Assembly (NCBI GenBank): GCA_964542165.1
Contig: CAZITQ010000123.1
Span: 1 to 28,350, forward strand
Length of the DNA: 28,350 bases
Direction of reading: 5' to 3'
From: CAYTBN01 sp964542165
GTDB taxonomy: Bacteria > Myxococcota_A > UBA796 > UBA9615 > CAYRNR01
Position 1 is the stretch's first letter; every line of letters starts with the position of its first letter. The notes under the pieces are model-generated. The model saw nothing but the letters and a program-made list of their open reading frames with translations. It made no database searches and was not told where the DNA came from. The position numbers and the translations under genes were made by a program. Shown in pieces: positions 15,855 through 22,901 of this stretch.

Positions 15855-16802
15855 ATGAGCGAGACCCGAAAGCCGGCCGACGGGAGCGCGACGGTCGCGA
15901 CGCGTTGCTGGTCCGTATGGGCTCTGGCGTCGCTGTGTCTCGTACTGCCCAGCTGCCTGCCCGATTGGCCGCCGCCCGGAGTGATCGACGTCACCCAGGA
16001 CGATGACGTGTCCGGTGACGATGACGCGTCCGGCGACGACGATTCGACGGCGGACGACGATGTCACCGGCGACGATGACTCGGCCACCACGCCCCTGGAC
16101 TGGGTGCCGCTGACAGGCGCCACGTTCGACATGGGCACCATCGGAGGAAACCTCAGAGAGCAGCCCTGCCACGCGGTGACGGTCACCGACTTCGAGATCT
16201 TGCGGACCGAGGTCACGCTGGAGCAGTACACGGTCTGTGAGACCGACGGTGGCTGTTCCCCCCCCACGGGGGAGAGCGGGCAGTGCAACTGGGGCCGACC
16301 GGGGAGGGAGCTGCACCCGGTGAACTGCGTGGTCTGGCAGCAGGCCGTGGAGTTCTGCCTATGGGCGGGCGGACGGCTACCCAGCGAGGCGGAGTGGGAG
16401 TTCGCCGCGCGAGGGCAGGGTCAGGAGGTCACCTACCCCTGGGGAGAAGACCCGGCCAACTGCGACCGCGCGGTGATGGACGACACCGGGACCGGGGGGG
16501 ATGGGTGCGGCCAGGCCGGCACCGACGTGGTCTGCAGCCACAGCCCGGACGGGGACACGGCCCAGGGCCTGTGCGACATGGCCGGCAACGTCTTCGAATG
16601 GGTCCAGGACCTCTACCACGACACCTACGAGGGCGCGCCGGCGGACGGGACGGCGTGGGAGACCGGGGGCGACGGTAACCGGGCCCACCGCGGCGGCAGC
16701 TGCCACAACGACGCCGGCAAGCTCAGAACCCGAGCCCGCAACAACGCCGATCCGCTCTCGGACGTCCCCGGCGCTGGCTTCCGCTGCGTCCGCGCCCCCT
16801 GA
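15855..16802 (+). CDS. SUMF1/FGE-domain lipoprotein with Asp-rich linker
   Basis: Encodes 315 aa. After a hydrophobic segment comes a lipoprotein cysteine (LVLPSC), then an Asp-rich linker of five 6-residue units. The sulfatase-modifying-factor fold follows from about residue 82: WVPLTGATFDMGTIGG, VTVTDFEILRTEVTLEQY, PVNCVVWQQAVEFCLWAGGRLPSEAEWEFAAR, GLCDMAGNVFEWVQDLY, HRGGSCHNDAGKLRTRAR and GAGFRCV. True formylglycine-generating enzymes carry a closely spaced cysteine pair after the GGS motif. Here only GGSC is present, so formylglycine synthesis is unlikely and a structural or ligand-binding surface role is more probable. Many added cysteines suggest disulfides in the periplasm. It starts 28 nt after the GRE stop, so it may be co-transcribed, yet its exported location makes a shared function doubtful. 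Confidence 0.85.
   Translation: MSETRKPADGSATVATRCWSVWALASLCLVLPSCLPDWPPPGVIDVTQDDDVSGDDDASGDDDSTADDDVTGDDDSATTPLDWVPLTGATFDMGTIGGNLREQPCHAVTVTDFEILRTEVTLEQYTVCETDGGCSPPTGESGQCNWGRPGRELHPVNCVVWQQAVEFCLWAGGRLPSEAEWEFAARGQGQEVTYPWGEDPANCDRAVMDDTGTGGDGCGQAGTDVVCSHSPDGDTAQGLCDMAGNVFEWVQDLYHDTYEGAPADGTAWETGGDGNRAHRGGSCHNDAGKLRTRARNNADPLSDVPGAGFRCVRAP
15999..16088 (+). repeat. Five 18-bp repeats encoding a DDDxxG/A linker
   Basis: Five degenerate 18-bp units encode DDDVSG, DDDASG, DDDSTA, DDDVTG and DDDSAT, from residue 49. It is a flexible acidic spacer between the lipid anchor and the SUMF1 domain. The same kind of Asp-rich linker occurs in the serine protease of this window, at about 11395-11455. 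Confidence 0.85.
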
Positions 16803-16807
16803 GCGGC

Positions 16808-17755
16808 TCAGTCCGACCGCGCGCAGTCCTGGGGAACGCCGCTGACCGTCGCTACGGCGTGGGGAAGCGCCGGGATCAGGGCCTCGAGCTGCTCGGTGAC
16901 CGCCTTGGGGCTGCCCGAGAGGTTGACGATCAGGGTGCGGTCCCTGTGGCCGCAGAGGGCGCGGGAGAGCATGGCGTGGGGGGTCTTGTGGAGTCCGGCG
17001 AGGCGTATCGCTTCGGCGATGCCCGGGATCTCGCGATTGATGACGTCGCGGGTGGCCTCGGGGGTCACGTCCCTCGGGGCCAGGCCGGTGCCGCCGCTGG
17101 TGAGGATCACGTCGACGACGTGCTCGTCGCAGAGGCGGCGCAGGGTGGCCGCGATGGTCGGCTGGACGTCCGGCACGGTCTCGTGGGCCACGTGGACCCC
17201 GTCCACGGCGGCGTCCATGACCTCGATCATCGTGGGACCGGAGCGGTCCTCCCGCTGTCCGGCCGAGCTGCGGTCCGACACGGTCACGGTGGCGTAGCGC
17301 AGTCGGTCGAGTTCGGGATCGCTGGCCACCCGGTCACCGGGGGCGATGGGACCACCGGCGCGGACGGCGAAGAACAGCCCCTCGGTGGGCATGATGCAGT
17401 CGCCGGTGATCTCGTAGATCGCGCAGCGGGTGTGGCAGACCTTGCCCCGCTGGGTGACCTGGAGCACGGCCTGGTCGCCGAACCGGAGCCGTCGGCCGAT
17501 GGGCACCCGGTTCCAGTCGATCCCGGTGGTGACCAGGTTCTCGGCGAACGCCCCTACCTCCAGGTCGGGGATCTGTTCGCGGACCTGCTCGATGCTCTCC
17601 TCGGCCAGCGCGCTGACCTGGCGGATGCCCGGCTCGGCGTGGGCGTCGCCGTCGATGCCCCGCCCGGCCACCAGCACGGCCCCGTCCACCGGCCGCTTGA
17701 CCGTGCCCTTCTTCTCGCTCGTACAGACCGCGAGCACCCGTCCGTCGACCTTCAT
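16808..17755 (-). CDS. MOSC domain fused to MogA/MoaB-type molybdopterin adenylyltransferase
   Basis: Encodes 315 aa. The ATG at 17755 overlaps the moaC stop as ATGA and follows GGAGGG. Residues 1 to about 155 form a MOSC domain (KKGTVKRPV, DGDAHAEPGIRQVSALAEES, FAENLVTTGIDW, KVCHTRCAIY, GGPIAPGDRV); such domains bind sulfur or Moco. Residues about 158-315 are a MogA/MoaB domain with TSGGTGLAPRDVTPEAT, the molybdopterin-binding loop, and LSGSPKAV. That domain activates molybdopterin by adenylation before metal insertion by MoeA. MOSC-MogA fusions occur in other bacteria. As the last gene of the moa operon, it presumably links Mo insertion to cofactor handling. It converges on the SUMF1 gene with a 5-nt gap. 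Confidence 0.9.
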   Translation of the reverse strand: MKVDGRVLAVCTSEKKGTVKRPVDGAVLVAGRGIDGDAHAEPGIRQVSALAEESIEQVREQIPDLEVGAFAENLVTTGIDWNRVPIGRRLRFGDQAVLQVTQRGKVCHTRCAIYEITGDCIMPTEGLFFAVRAGGPIAPGDRVASDPELDRLRYATVTVSDRSSAGQREDRSGPTMIEVMDAAVDGVHVAHETVPDVQPTIAATLRRLCDEHVVDVILTSGGTGLAPRDVTPEATRDVINREIPGIAEAIRLAGLHKTPHAMLSRALCGHRDRTLIVNLSGSPKAVTEQLEALIPALPHAVATVSGVPQDCARSD

Positions 17756-18225
17756 CCGTCCCTCCGGAAGTGTCCGCTGCGGCCCCCGGACTTCTCCAGC
17801 AGCCGCAGGTCGGTGACGGTCATGGTGCGGTCCAGGGCCTTGCACATGTCGTAGACGGTCAGGGCGGCCACCGAGGCGGCGGTCATGGCCTCCATCTCCA
17901 CGCCGGTGCGGCCGAAACAGCGGGCCGTGGCCTCGATCTCCACCCGGTCGTCGCCCAGGCTGCACTGCACGTCCACCGCGTCCAGGGGCAGCGGGTGGCA
18001 CAGGGGGATCAGCTCCCAGGTGCGCTTGGCGGCCTGGATGCCGGCGATGCGGGCGGTCTCCAGCACGGGGCCCTTGGCCACCGAGAGATCGCGGATACGG
18101 GCGATCACCGCAGGATCGGCGAACACGGTCACACCGGCCCGGGCTCGACGGTCGGTAGGCTCCTTGTCCGCCACGTCCACCATCCGGGCCTTGCCGCGTT
18201 CGTCCACGTGGCTGAAGTCGCTCAT
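17752..18225 (-). CDS. moaC: Cyclic pyranopterin monophosphate synthase MoaC
   Basis: Encodes 157 aa, the usual length of MoaC. It has the family's signature order: FSHVDERGKARMVDV at the start, VAKGPVLETARIAGIQAAK, LIPLCHPLPLDAVDV, GVEMEAMTAASVAALTVYDMCKALDR and LLEKSGGRSG near the end. The KCHPL/EMEAMTAAS-type active-site regions are intact. It turns the MoaA product (3',8-cyclo-dihydro-GTP) into cyclic pyranopterin monophosphate. Start and stop both overlap neighbours as ATGA, so translation with moeA and the MOSC-mog gene is coupled. Confidence 0.96.
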   Translation of the reverse strand: MSDFSHVDERGKARMVDVADKEPTDRRARAGVTVFADPAVIARIRDLSVAKGPVLETARIAGIQAAKRTWELIPLCHPLPLDAVDVQCSLGDDRVEIEATARCFGRTGVEMEAMTAASVAALTVYDMCKALDRTMTVTDLRLLEKSGGRSGHFRRDG

Positions 18226-19430
18226 CGGTCCATCTCCGGGTTGGGCCCCAGCAGGCGGAAGACCACCTCCTCGCCCGCGGACAGCTCGTGACGTCCCGCG
18301 GGGAAGGTGAGCAGGGCGTTGGCGGTGGCGGCGGCGAAGATGTCCGCCGAACCCCTGCCGATCCGCGGGTGGACCTCGACCCCGTCCCCGCCAGCCACGG
18401 CCCGCGCGAACACGAACAGATCACGCTTGCTGGTCACGGTGAGGTCCCGGGAGAGCCGCCCCCGGAACCGGGGATCTTCGGGATCCCGCCCGACCATGCG
18501 CGCGAGGGCGGGGCGCACGTAGACGTGGAAGGTCACGGCGGTGGACAGGGGATTGCCCGGGGCACCGAACACGAGGGTGTTCCCGCGGGTGCCGAACCAC
18601 AGGGGCTTGCCCGGCTTCTGGAGCACCCGGTGGAAGACCTGCTCCACCCCCAGCTCGGCCAGGGCGCCTGGGACCAGGTCGTACTTGCCCATGGACACGC
18701 CGCCGGAGATCACCACGATGTCCCGCTGCAGCGCCTCACCGAGCACGCGCCGCAGGTCGGCCTCGTCGTCCCGGGCGTGCAGCCGCGCCACGTCCGTCAG
18801 CCCCTCGGCCCGGGCCTGGGCCAGCAGCGACCAGGAGTTGGTGTCGCGGATCTGGTGTGGACCCGGGGTCGCGTCCACCTCCACCAGCTCGTCGCCGGTG
18901 GACACGATGGCCAGGGACGGCCGCCTGGTGACCTCCACCCGTGCCCGGCCGCTGGCCCCCACCGTGGCCACGCCCACGGCGCCGAGGACGGTCCCCGGCG
19001 GGAGCAGGGGATCGCCGATCACGGCCTCCTCGCCCCGGGGGGCGAAGTGCTGGCCGTCCCGCACGGGTGCGTCGAAGGTGATCCGGTCGCCGTCCCGCCT
19101 GGTCTGCTCCACCGGCACCACTGCGTCGGCCCCGGCGGGAAGTGGGCCCCCGGTCATCACCTGGACGCAGCTGCCCGGGCGAAGCTCGACCTCCTCGGCG
19201 GTCCCGGCGGCCGACTCCCCGAACAGCGGAAGGGTGTCCGTCGCCGCGAGATCCGCGGCACGCACTGCGTAGCCGTCCATCATCACCCGGTGGAAGGGGG
19301 GGAAGTCGTGGGGGGCGGCGATCGCCTCCCTCAGCACCCGCCCGACCGCCTGATCGAGGGGCACCTCCTCGCTGGGAAGATCGGGACACGCCGCGAGCAC
19401 GTGGCCGATGGCCTGTTCGACGGGGATCAC
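18222..19430 (-). CDS. moeA: Molybdopterin molybdenumtransferase MoeA
   Basis: Encodes 402 aa. It inserts molybdate into adenylylated molybdopterin. Visible family marks are DQAVGRVLREAIAAPHDFPPFHRVMMDGYAVRA, VMTGGPLPAGADAVVPVE, STGDELVE, the VISGGVSMGKYDLV loop and FGAPGNPLSTAVTF. The GTG at 19430 is preferred because GGGAGG on the minus strand lies 5 nt before it; the GTG at 19436 would leave just one base between that site and the codon. The protein has the normal four-domain length. It follows moaA by 30 nt and overlaps moaC. Confidence 0.95.
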   Translation of the reverse strand: MIPVEQAIGHVLAACPDLPSEEVPLDQAVGRVLREAIAAPHDFPPFHRVMMDGYAVRAADLAATDTLPLFGESAAGTAEEVELRPGSCVQVMTGGPLPAGADAVVPVEQTRRDGDRITFDAPVRDGQHFAPRGEEAVIGDPLLPPGTVLGAVGVATVGASGRARVEVTRRPSLAIVSTGDELVEVDATPGPHQIRDTNSWSLLAQARAEGLTDVARLHARDDEADLRRVLGEALQRDIVVISGGVSMGKYDLVPGALAELGVEQVFHRVLQKPGKPLWFGTRGNTLVFGAPGNPLSTAVTFHVYVRPALARMVGRDPEDPRFRGRLSRDLTVTSKRDLFVFARAVAGGDGVEVHPRIGRGSADIFAAATANALLTFPAGRHELSAGEEVVFRLLGPNPEMDR

Positions 19431-19460
19431 GTTCACCTCCCACCCGGGTCGGCCCCGGGG

Positions 19461-20480
19461 CTATCCACCGATGCGGGACATCTTGCCCGCGAAGGCCTCG
19501 TCGCCCTCGTCCAGCTCGTCGTACCCCCGGGGCTTGTGGGCCACGGCGTCCCGGATGGACGCCTCGACGTCGTCGTCGTCCGCGTCGCTCCGGAGCAGCT
19601 CTCGGAGGGAGCGGGCCGGCGTCCCCGCGGCGAGGCAGGTCCGCAGCCTACCGTCCGACGACAGCCGCACGCGGTTGCAGCTGTCGCAGAACTGGCGGCT
19701 CATGGCCGAGATGGTGGCCACCCGACAGCGCAGGCCCGGGATGCGGAAGCGGGTCGCGGGGCCCCCCTCGCCCACCGACCCGTCCGGCTCCAGGGTGAAG
19801 CGCCGCTCCAGGGCGGCGCGGGTCTCGGCCCAGGGCACCGGCTGGTCGGCCCCGTCGCCGAACGGCATGTACTCGATGAAGCGGATGTCCACCATCCGGT
19901 CGCCGAACCGCTCGACCATCCGCACCGGGTCGTCCTCGTTCACCCCCCGCATCACCACCGCGTTGAGCTTGACTGGCGTCCACCCCATCTCGAACAGGGT
20001 CTCGATGCCGTCGAGGACCGGGGCCAGCTCCCCTCCGCGGGTGAGCCGGCGGTACAGGGCGGGATCCAGGGTGTCCAGGGACAGGTTGAGTCGCTTGAGG
20101 CCCGCCTCTCGCAGGGCCCGAGCGGTGCGGGCCAGGGTCGCGCCGTTGGTGGTCATCGACAGATCCCGCAGCCCGGGCGTGCGCGCCAGGTTGCGGATCA
20201 GTTCGCTGATGCCCCGCCGCAGGGTCGGCTCGCCCCCGGTGAGCCGCACCTTGTCGAACCCCATCTCGCAGGCCACCCGGACCAGGCGGGCGATCTCCTC
20301 GAGGGTCAGCAGATCCTCCCGGTCCTGGACCGCGATCCCCCCGGTGGGCGTGCAATAGCGGCAGCGGTAGTTGCACCGGTCGGTCACCGACACCCGCAGG
20401 TAGCGGATCCGGCGTCCGAACGGATCCACCAGCAACCCGCGGGGTGCGTGGATCTCCGGGGGGCTACCTCTGCCGCGCAT
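19461..20480 (-). CDS. moaA: GTP 3',8-cyclase MoaA
   Basis: Encodes 339 aa. This radical SAM enzyme does the first step of Moco synthesis. The N-terminal cluster motif is CNYRCRYC, followed by VRLTGGEPTLRRG. The C-terminal cluster motif is FCDSCNRVRLSSDGRLRTC, and the protein ends in Gly-Gly, as MoaA needs for activity. The ATG at 20480 follows GGAGAAG with a spacing of about 7. It is first in the operon moaA-moeA-moaC-(MOSC-mog). No moaD, moaE, moeB, mobA or Mo-enzyme gene is in the window, so these must be elsewhere. Confidence 0.96.
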   Translation of the reverse strand: MRGRGSPPEIHAPRGLLVDPFGRRIRYLRVSVTDRCNYRCRYCTPTGGIAVQDREDLLTLEEIARLVRVACEMGFDKVRLTGGEPTLRRGISELIRNLARTPGLRDLSMTTNGATLARTARALREAGLKRLNLSLDTLDPALYRRLTRGGELAPVLDGIETLFEMGWTPVKLNAVVMRGVNEDDPVRMVERFGDRMVDIRFIEYMPFGDGADQPVPWAETRAALERRFTLEPDGSVGEGGPATRFRIPGLRCRVATISAMSRQFCDSCNRVRLSSDGRLRTCLAAGTPARSLRELLRSDADDDDVEASIRDAVAHKPRGYDELDEGDEAFAGKMSRIGG

Positions 20481-20654
20481 GGGTTCTTCTCCGCGAGACC
20501 GAGACCGATTCCGATTCCGAGTCCGAGACCGAGTCCAAGTCCGGGTCCGAGACCGCGTCCGAGACCGAGTCTCTTTGCCCGGGAAGACTAATCATTTTCT
20601 CCTCGCTTGTCCGGTTCCGATCGGCTTGAATCGCCCCGTCGAGGAGGAGCGACC
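20481..20654. promoter_or_regulatory. Divergent intergenic region between moaA and the transacylase-kinase gene
   Basis: The longest gene-free gap in the window (174 bp). It holds a hexanucleotide repeat (separate entry), then an unusually AT-rich patch at about 20587-20600 (ACTAATCATTTTCT), probably where promoters lie. I find no well-spaced -35/-10 pair on either strand. GAGGAGGAG at 20641-20649 is the ribosome site of the + gene. I do not see a molybdenum-cofactor riboswitch fold. Confidence 0.4.
20495..20572. repeat. Hexanucleotide tandem repeat, 13 degenerate GAGWCC units
   Basis: Thirteen consecutive 6-bp units run from 20495 to 20572: mostly GAGACC or GAGTCC, with two GATTCC and single AAGTCC, GGGTCC, GCGTCC and GAGTCT variants. 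The array ends 14 bp before the moaA start codon, directly against its ribosome binding site, so it would be in the moaA leader or promoter. It is not coding in any credible gene. Confidence 0.9.
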
Positions 20655-22850
20655 ATGTTCGACCTGGAGGGTGCCCTTCGCAAGCAGCTTCGGGACGTGA
20701 TGACGAGCAGGCAGACGCTGATCTTCCCCGAGGGCGAGGACCCGCGGATCGTGGGCGCGGCGTCCCGGCTACTCAAGTTCGCCAACGTGATCCTGGTGGG
20801 CTCGCAGGAGAAGGCCGAGGGCCTGGTGGACTCGGGCGAGGCCGAGCTCGAGTGTTCGAGGCGGCGCTTCTCGACCATGGTGCGGTTCGTGGATCCGACG
20901 GCGGACGAGCTGACGCCCGAGCTGGCCGATCAGCTGTGTGAGGTGAGCCAGGGGCGGCGCTGGCAGATGGACCGGGACGAGGCCCTGCGGCGCTGCCAGG
21001 ACCCGGTGTACTACGCGATCATGGCGGTGAAGTCGGGCTACGCCGACGCGGTGCTGGGGGGGGTGGCCCACTCGTCGCGGGAGTTCTTCGTCCCCTGTCT
21101 GCGGATCCTCGACAAGGAACACACCGTCTACGAGATGGGGCTGTTCGCGCTGCCCGACTCCCACCCCGAGGGCATCTACGAGAAGAACCTGGTCATGTTC
21201 TCGGACGTGGCCCTGACCCCGGTGCCCAGCCCCGAGAACCTCGCGGACATCGCCGTGGGCGCCTGCCGCACCATGCGGGACATCGTGCCCGAGAGCGTGC
21301 TGCCCGAGATCAACGGCGCACTGCTCAGCTACTCCACGCGGGGATCGGGCCAGGGGCCGTCGGTGGAGCGGATCCGCGAGGCCGCGCCCCTGATCCGCGA
21401 GCGTCTGGACGCCCTGCGCCAGGTCAGCCCGGCCTACGAGAACATCAACATCGTCCCCGAGATGCAGATCAGCGTGGCCCTGTCGTCCCAGGCGGCGCGG
21501 ACCAAGCTCAAGGACGAGTTCGACAAGCTCGAGGGCGCCGGCCGGGCCCACGTGCTGATCGTGCCCAACCTGGACGTGGGCAACCTGCTGTACCACCTGT
21601 ACTCGACCCGCTACCCCGACGCCCTGTCGACCCTGGTCATCGGCGGGCTCCACGACCAGGCCCTGGACTTCTCGCGCTCCTCCTCCGCCGAAGAGGTGGC
21701 CCGGGGGGCCAAGGCCCTGCTGCTGCGCCGATTCCGCTCGGACCGCTTCGCCCGCACGCGCAACGACCACTTCTTCCCCCGCTACCGGATCCTGACGGTG
21801 AACCCGGGCTCCACCTCCACCAAGGTGGCCCTGTTCGAGGGCGAGGACCGGGTGGCGCGCAGGGACATCAAGCACGGCGCGACCGAGCTGGCCGCCTGCG
21901 ACGAGCTGGTGGATCAGTTGCCGCTGAGGCGGGCCGTGATCACCGAGTTCCTGGCCGAGAACGGCTGCGCCACGGCCGACCTGCACGCGGTGGTCGGCCG
22001 CGGGGGATTGTTGCGGCCCATCGAGAGCGGCACCTACCGGGTCGACGATGCCGTGATCGCCGACCTGCGCAGTGGAGTTGCCGGCGAACACCCCTCCAAC
22101 CTCGGCGGGCTCCTGGCCCGGGAGCTGGCCGACGAGGCCGGGGCCCCCTCGTTCGTGGTCGATCCGCCGGTGGTGGACGAGCTCGATCCCGCGGCGCGGA
22201 TGTCCGGGCTCGAGGGGGTGGAGCCCACGGCCGCCTGGCACGCCCTGAGCCAGAAGGCCGCCGCCAAGCACTTCGCCGAGAGCCGCAACCGCGAGTACGA
22301 GGACCTCAACCTGATCGTCGCCCACCTGGGGGGCGGGGTCAGCGTGGGATCCCACCGCAAGGGTCGCTGCGTCCGGGTGCGCAACGCCCTGTTCGACGGA
22401 CCCATGACCCCCAACCGCTGCGGAACCCTGCCGGGCGCGGCGCTGATCGACCTGTGCTACTCGGGCGTTCCCCGGGAAGAACTACAACGGCGTCTCCTCA
22501 CGCGCGGGGGGCTGATCTCCTACCTGGGGACCGACGATCTGCGGGAGGTCGAGGGGCGGATCCAGGACGGCGACGAGGAGGCGGCCCGGGTCTTCGAGGT
22601 GATGGTCGAACAGATCGCCAGCGAGATCGCCTCGCACGTACCCAGCTTCCGCGGGCGCCGGATCCACCGGATCATCCTCACCGGGGGAATGTGCCACTCC
22701 CAGCGGCTGCGCCGGACCATCAAGCGCTACCTGCGATCGCTCGGGATCAAGCTGAGCATCTACCCCGGCGAGCGGGAGTCCGAGGCGCTGCGGGACGGTG
22801 CGCTGCGGGTGCTCAGAGGGATGGAACGAGCGCGGACGTACGCTCCCTGA
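20655..22850 (+). CDS. Fusion of phosphate acetyl/butyryltransferase and butyrate kinase
   Basis: Encodes 731 aa from ATG 20655 (GAGGAGGAG 5 nt before). Residues 1 to about 365 are a PTA_PTB domain: TLIFPEGEDPRIVGAASRLL, DPVYYAIMAVKSGYADAVLGG, LLSYSTRGSGQGPSVERI, NLDVGNLLYHLYSTRYPDA and DFSRSSSAEEV. From Y377 to the end is a full butyrate-kinase domain of about 355 aa: ILTVNPGSTSTKVALFE (phosphate loop of the acetokinase fold), GRGGLLRPIESGTYRVD, VDPPVVDELDPAARMSG, IVAHLGGGVSVGSH, YLGTDDLREVE, ILTGGMCHS and YPGERESEALRDGALRVL. Together they would convert acyl-CoA plus Pi to acyl phosphate and then to acid plus ATP. Ptb and Buk are normally separate adjacent genes. The chain length of the substrate cannot be read from sequence; the kinase half favours butyrate or branched acyl groups over acetate. 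Confidence 0.92.
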   Translation: MFDLEGALRKQLRDVMTSRQTLIFPEGEDPRIVGAASRLLKFANVILVGSQEKAEGLVDSGEAELECSRRRFSTMVRFVDPTADELTPELADQLCEVSQGRRWQMDRDEALRRCQDPVYYAIMAVKSGYADAVLGGVAHSSREFFVPCLRILDKEHTVYEMGLFALPDSHPEGIYEKNLVMFSDVALTPVPSPENLADIAVGACRTMRDIVPESVLPEINGALLSYSTRGSGQGPSVERIREAAPLIRERLDALRQVSPAYENINIVPEMQISVALSSQAARTKLKDEFDKLEGAGRAHVLIVPNLDVGNLLYHLYSTRYPDALSTLVIGGLHDQALDFSRSSSAEEVARGAKALLLRRFRSDRFARTRNDHFFPRYRILTVNPGSTSTKVALFEGEDRVARRDIKHGATELAACDELVDQLPLRRAVITEFLAENGCATADLHAVVGRGGLLRPIESGTYRVDDAVIADLRSGVAGEHPSNLGGLLARELADEAGAPSFVVDPPVVDELDPAARMSGLEGVEPTAAWHALSQKAAAKHFAESRNREYEDLNLIVAHLGGGVSVGSHRKGRCVRVRNALFDGPMTPNRCGTLPGAALIDLCYSGVPREELQRRLLTRGGLISYLGTDDLREVEGRIQDGDEEAARVFEVMVEQIASEIASHVPSFRGRRIHRIILTGGMCHSQRLRRTIKRYLRSLGIKLSIYPGERESEALRDGALRVLRGMERARTYAP

Positions 22851-22874
22851 CGGGGAGGTTGGTACAATCCCCCG
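22851..22874 (+). terminator. Hairpin directly after the transacylase-kinase stop codon
   Basis: Arms 22851-22861 and 22865-22874 pair over 10 bp (one G-U, one bulged A at 22856) around a 3-nt loop, starting at the base after the stop. No U tract follows. It may slow or end transcription, or simply protect the 3' end. It also overlaps a TACAAT at 22863-22868. Confidence 0.3.
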
Positions 22875-22901
22875 CCGAACCCCGCGGACGAGGAGGCCCC
22901 C

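Noticed and set aside
11684..16006. A 1440-codon open frame on the + strand overlapping the serine protease and the GRE.
   Set aside because: It is a GC-rich shadow frame. Its product is Gly/Arg/Pro-rich without domains, while the overlapping frames carry clear catalytic motifs.
18288..20591. A 767-codon + strand open frame opposite moeA and moaA.
   Set aside because: It lies wholly antisense to two certain Moco genes; its tail is only the translated hexanucleotide repeat.
20444..20629. A short + frame giving an acidic ETDSDSE-type peptide.
   Set aside because: A 6-bp repeat gives dipeptide repeats in every frame; it has no ribosome site and overlaps moaA.
20481..20654. A molybdenum-cofactor riboswitch in the moaA leader.
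   Set aside because: The leader is mostly the hexanucleotide array; I see no multi-stem structure with conserved loops.
22863..22868. TACAAT before the TPR gene as a -10 box.
   Set aside because: No -35 at a proper distance, and it lies in the 3' arm of a hairpin. The similar GGTACAATC at 1587-1595 likewise has no partner.
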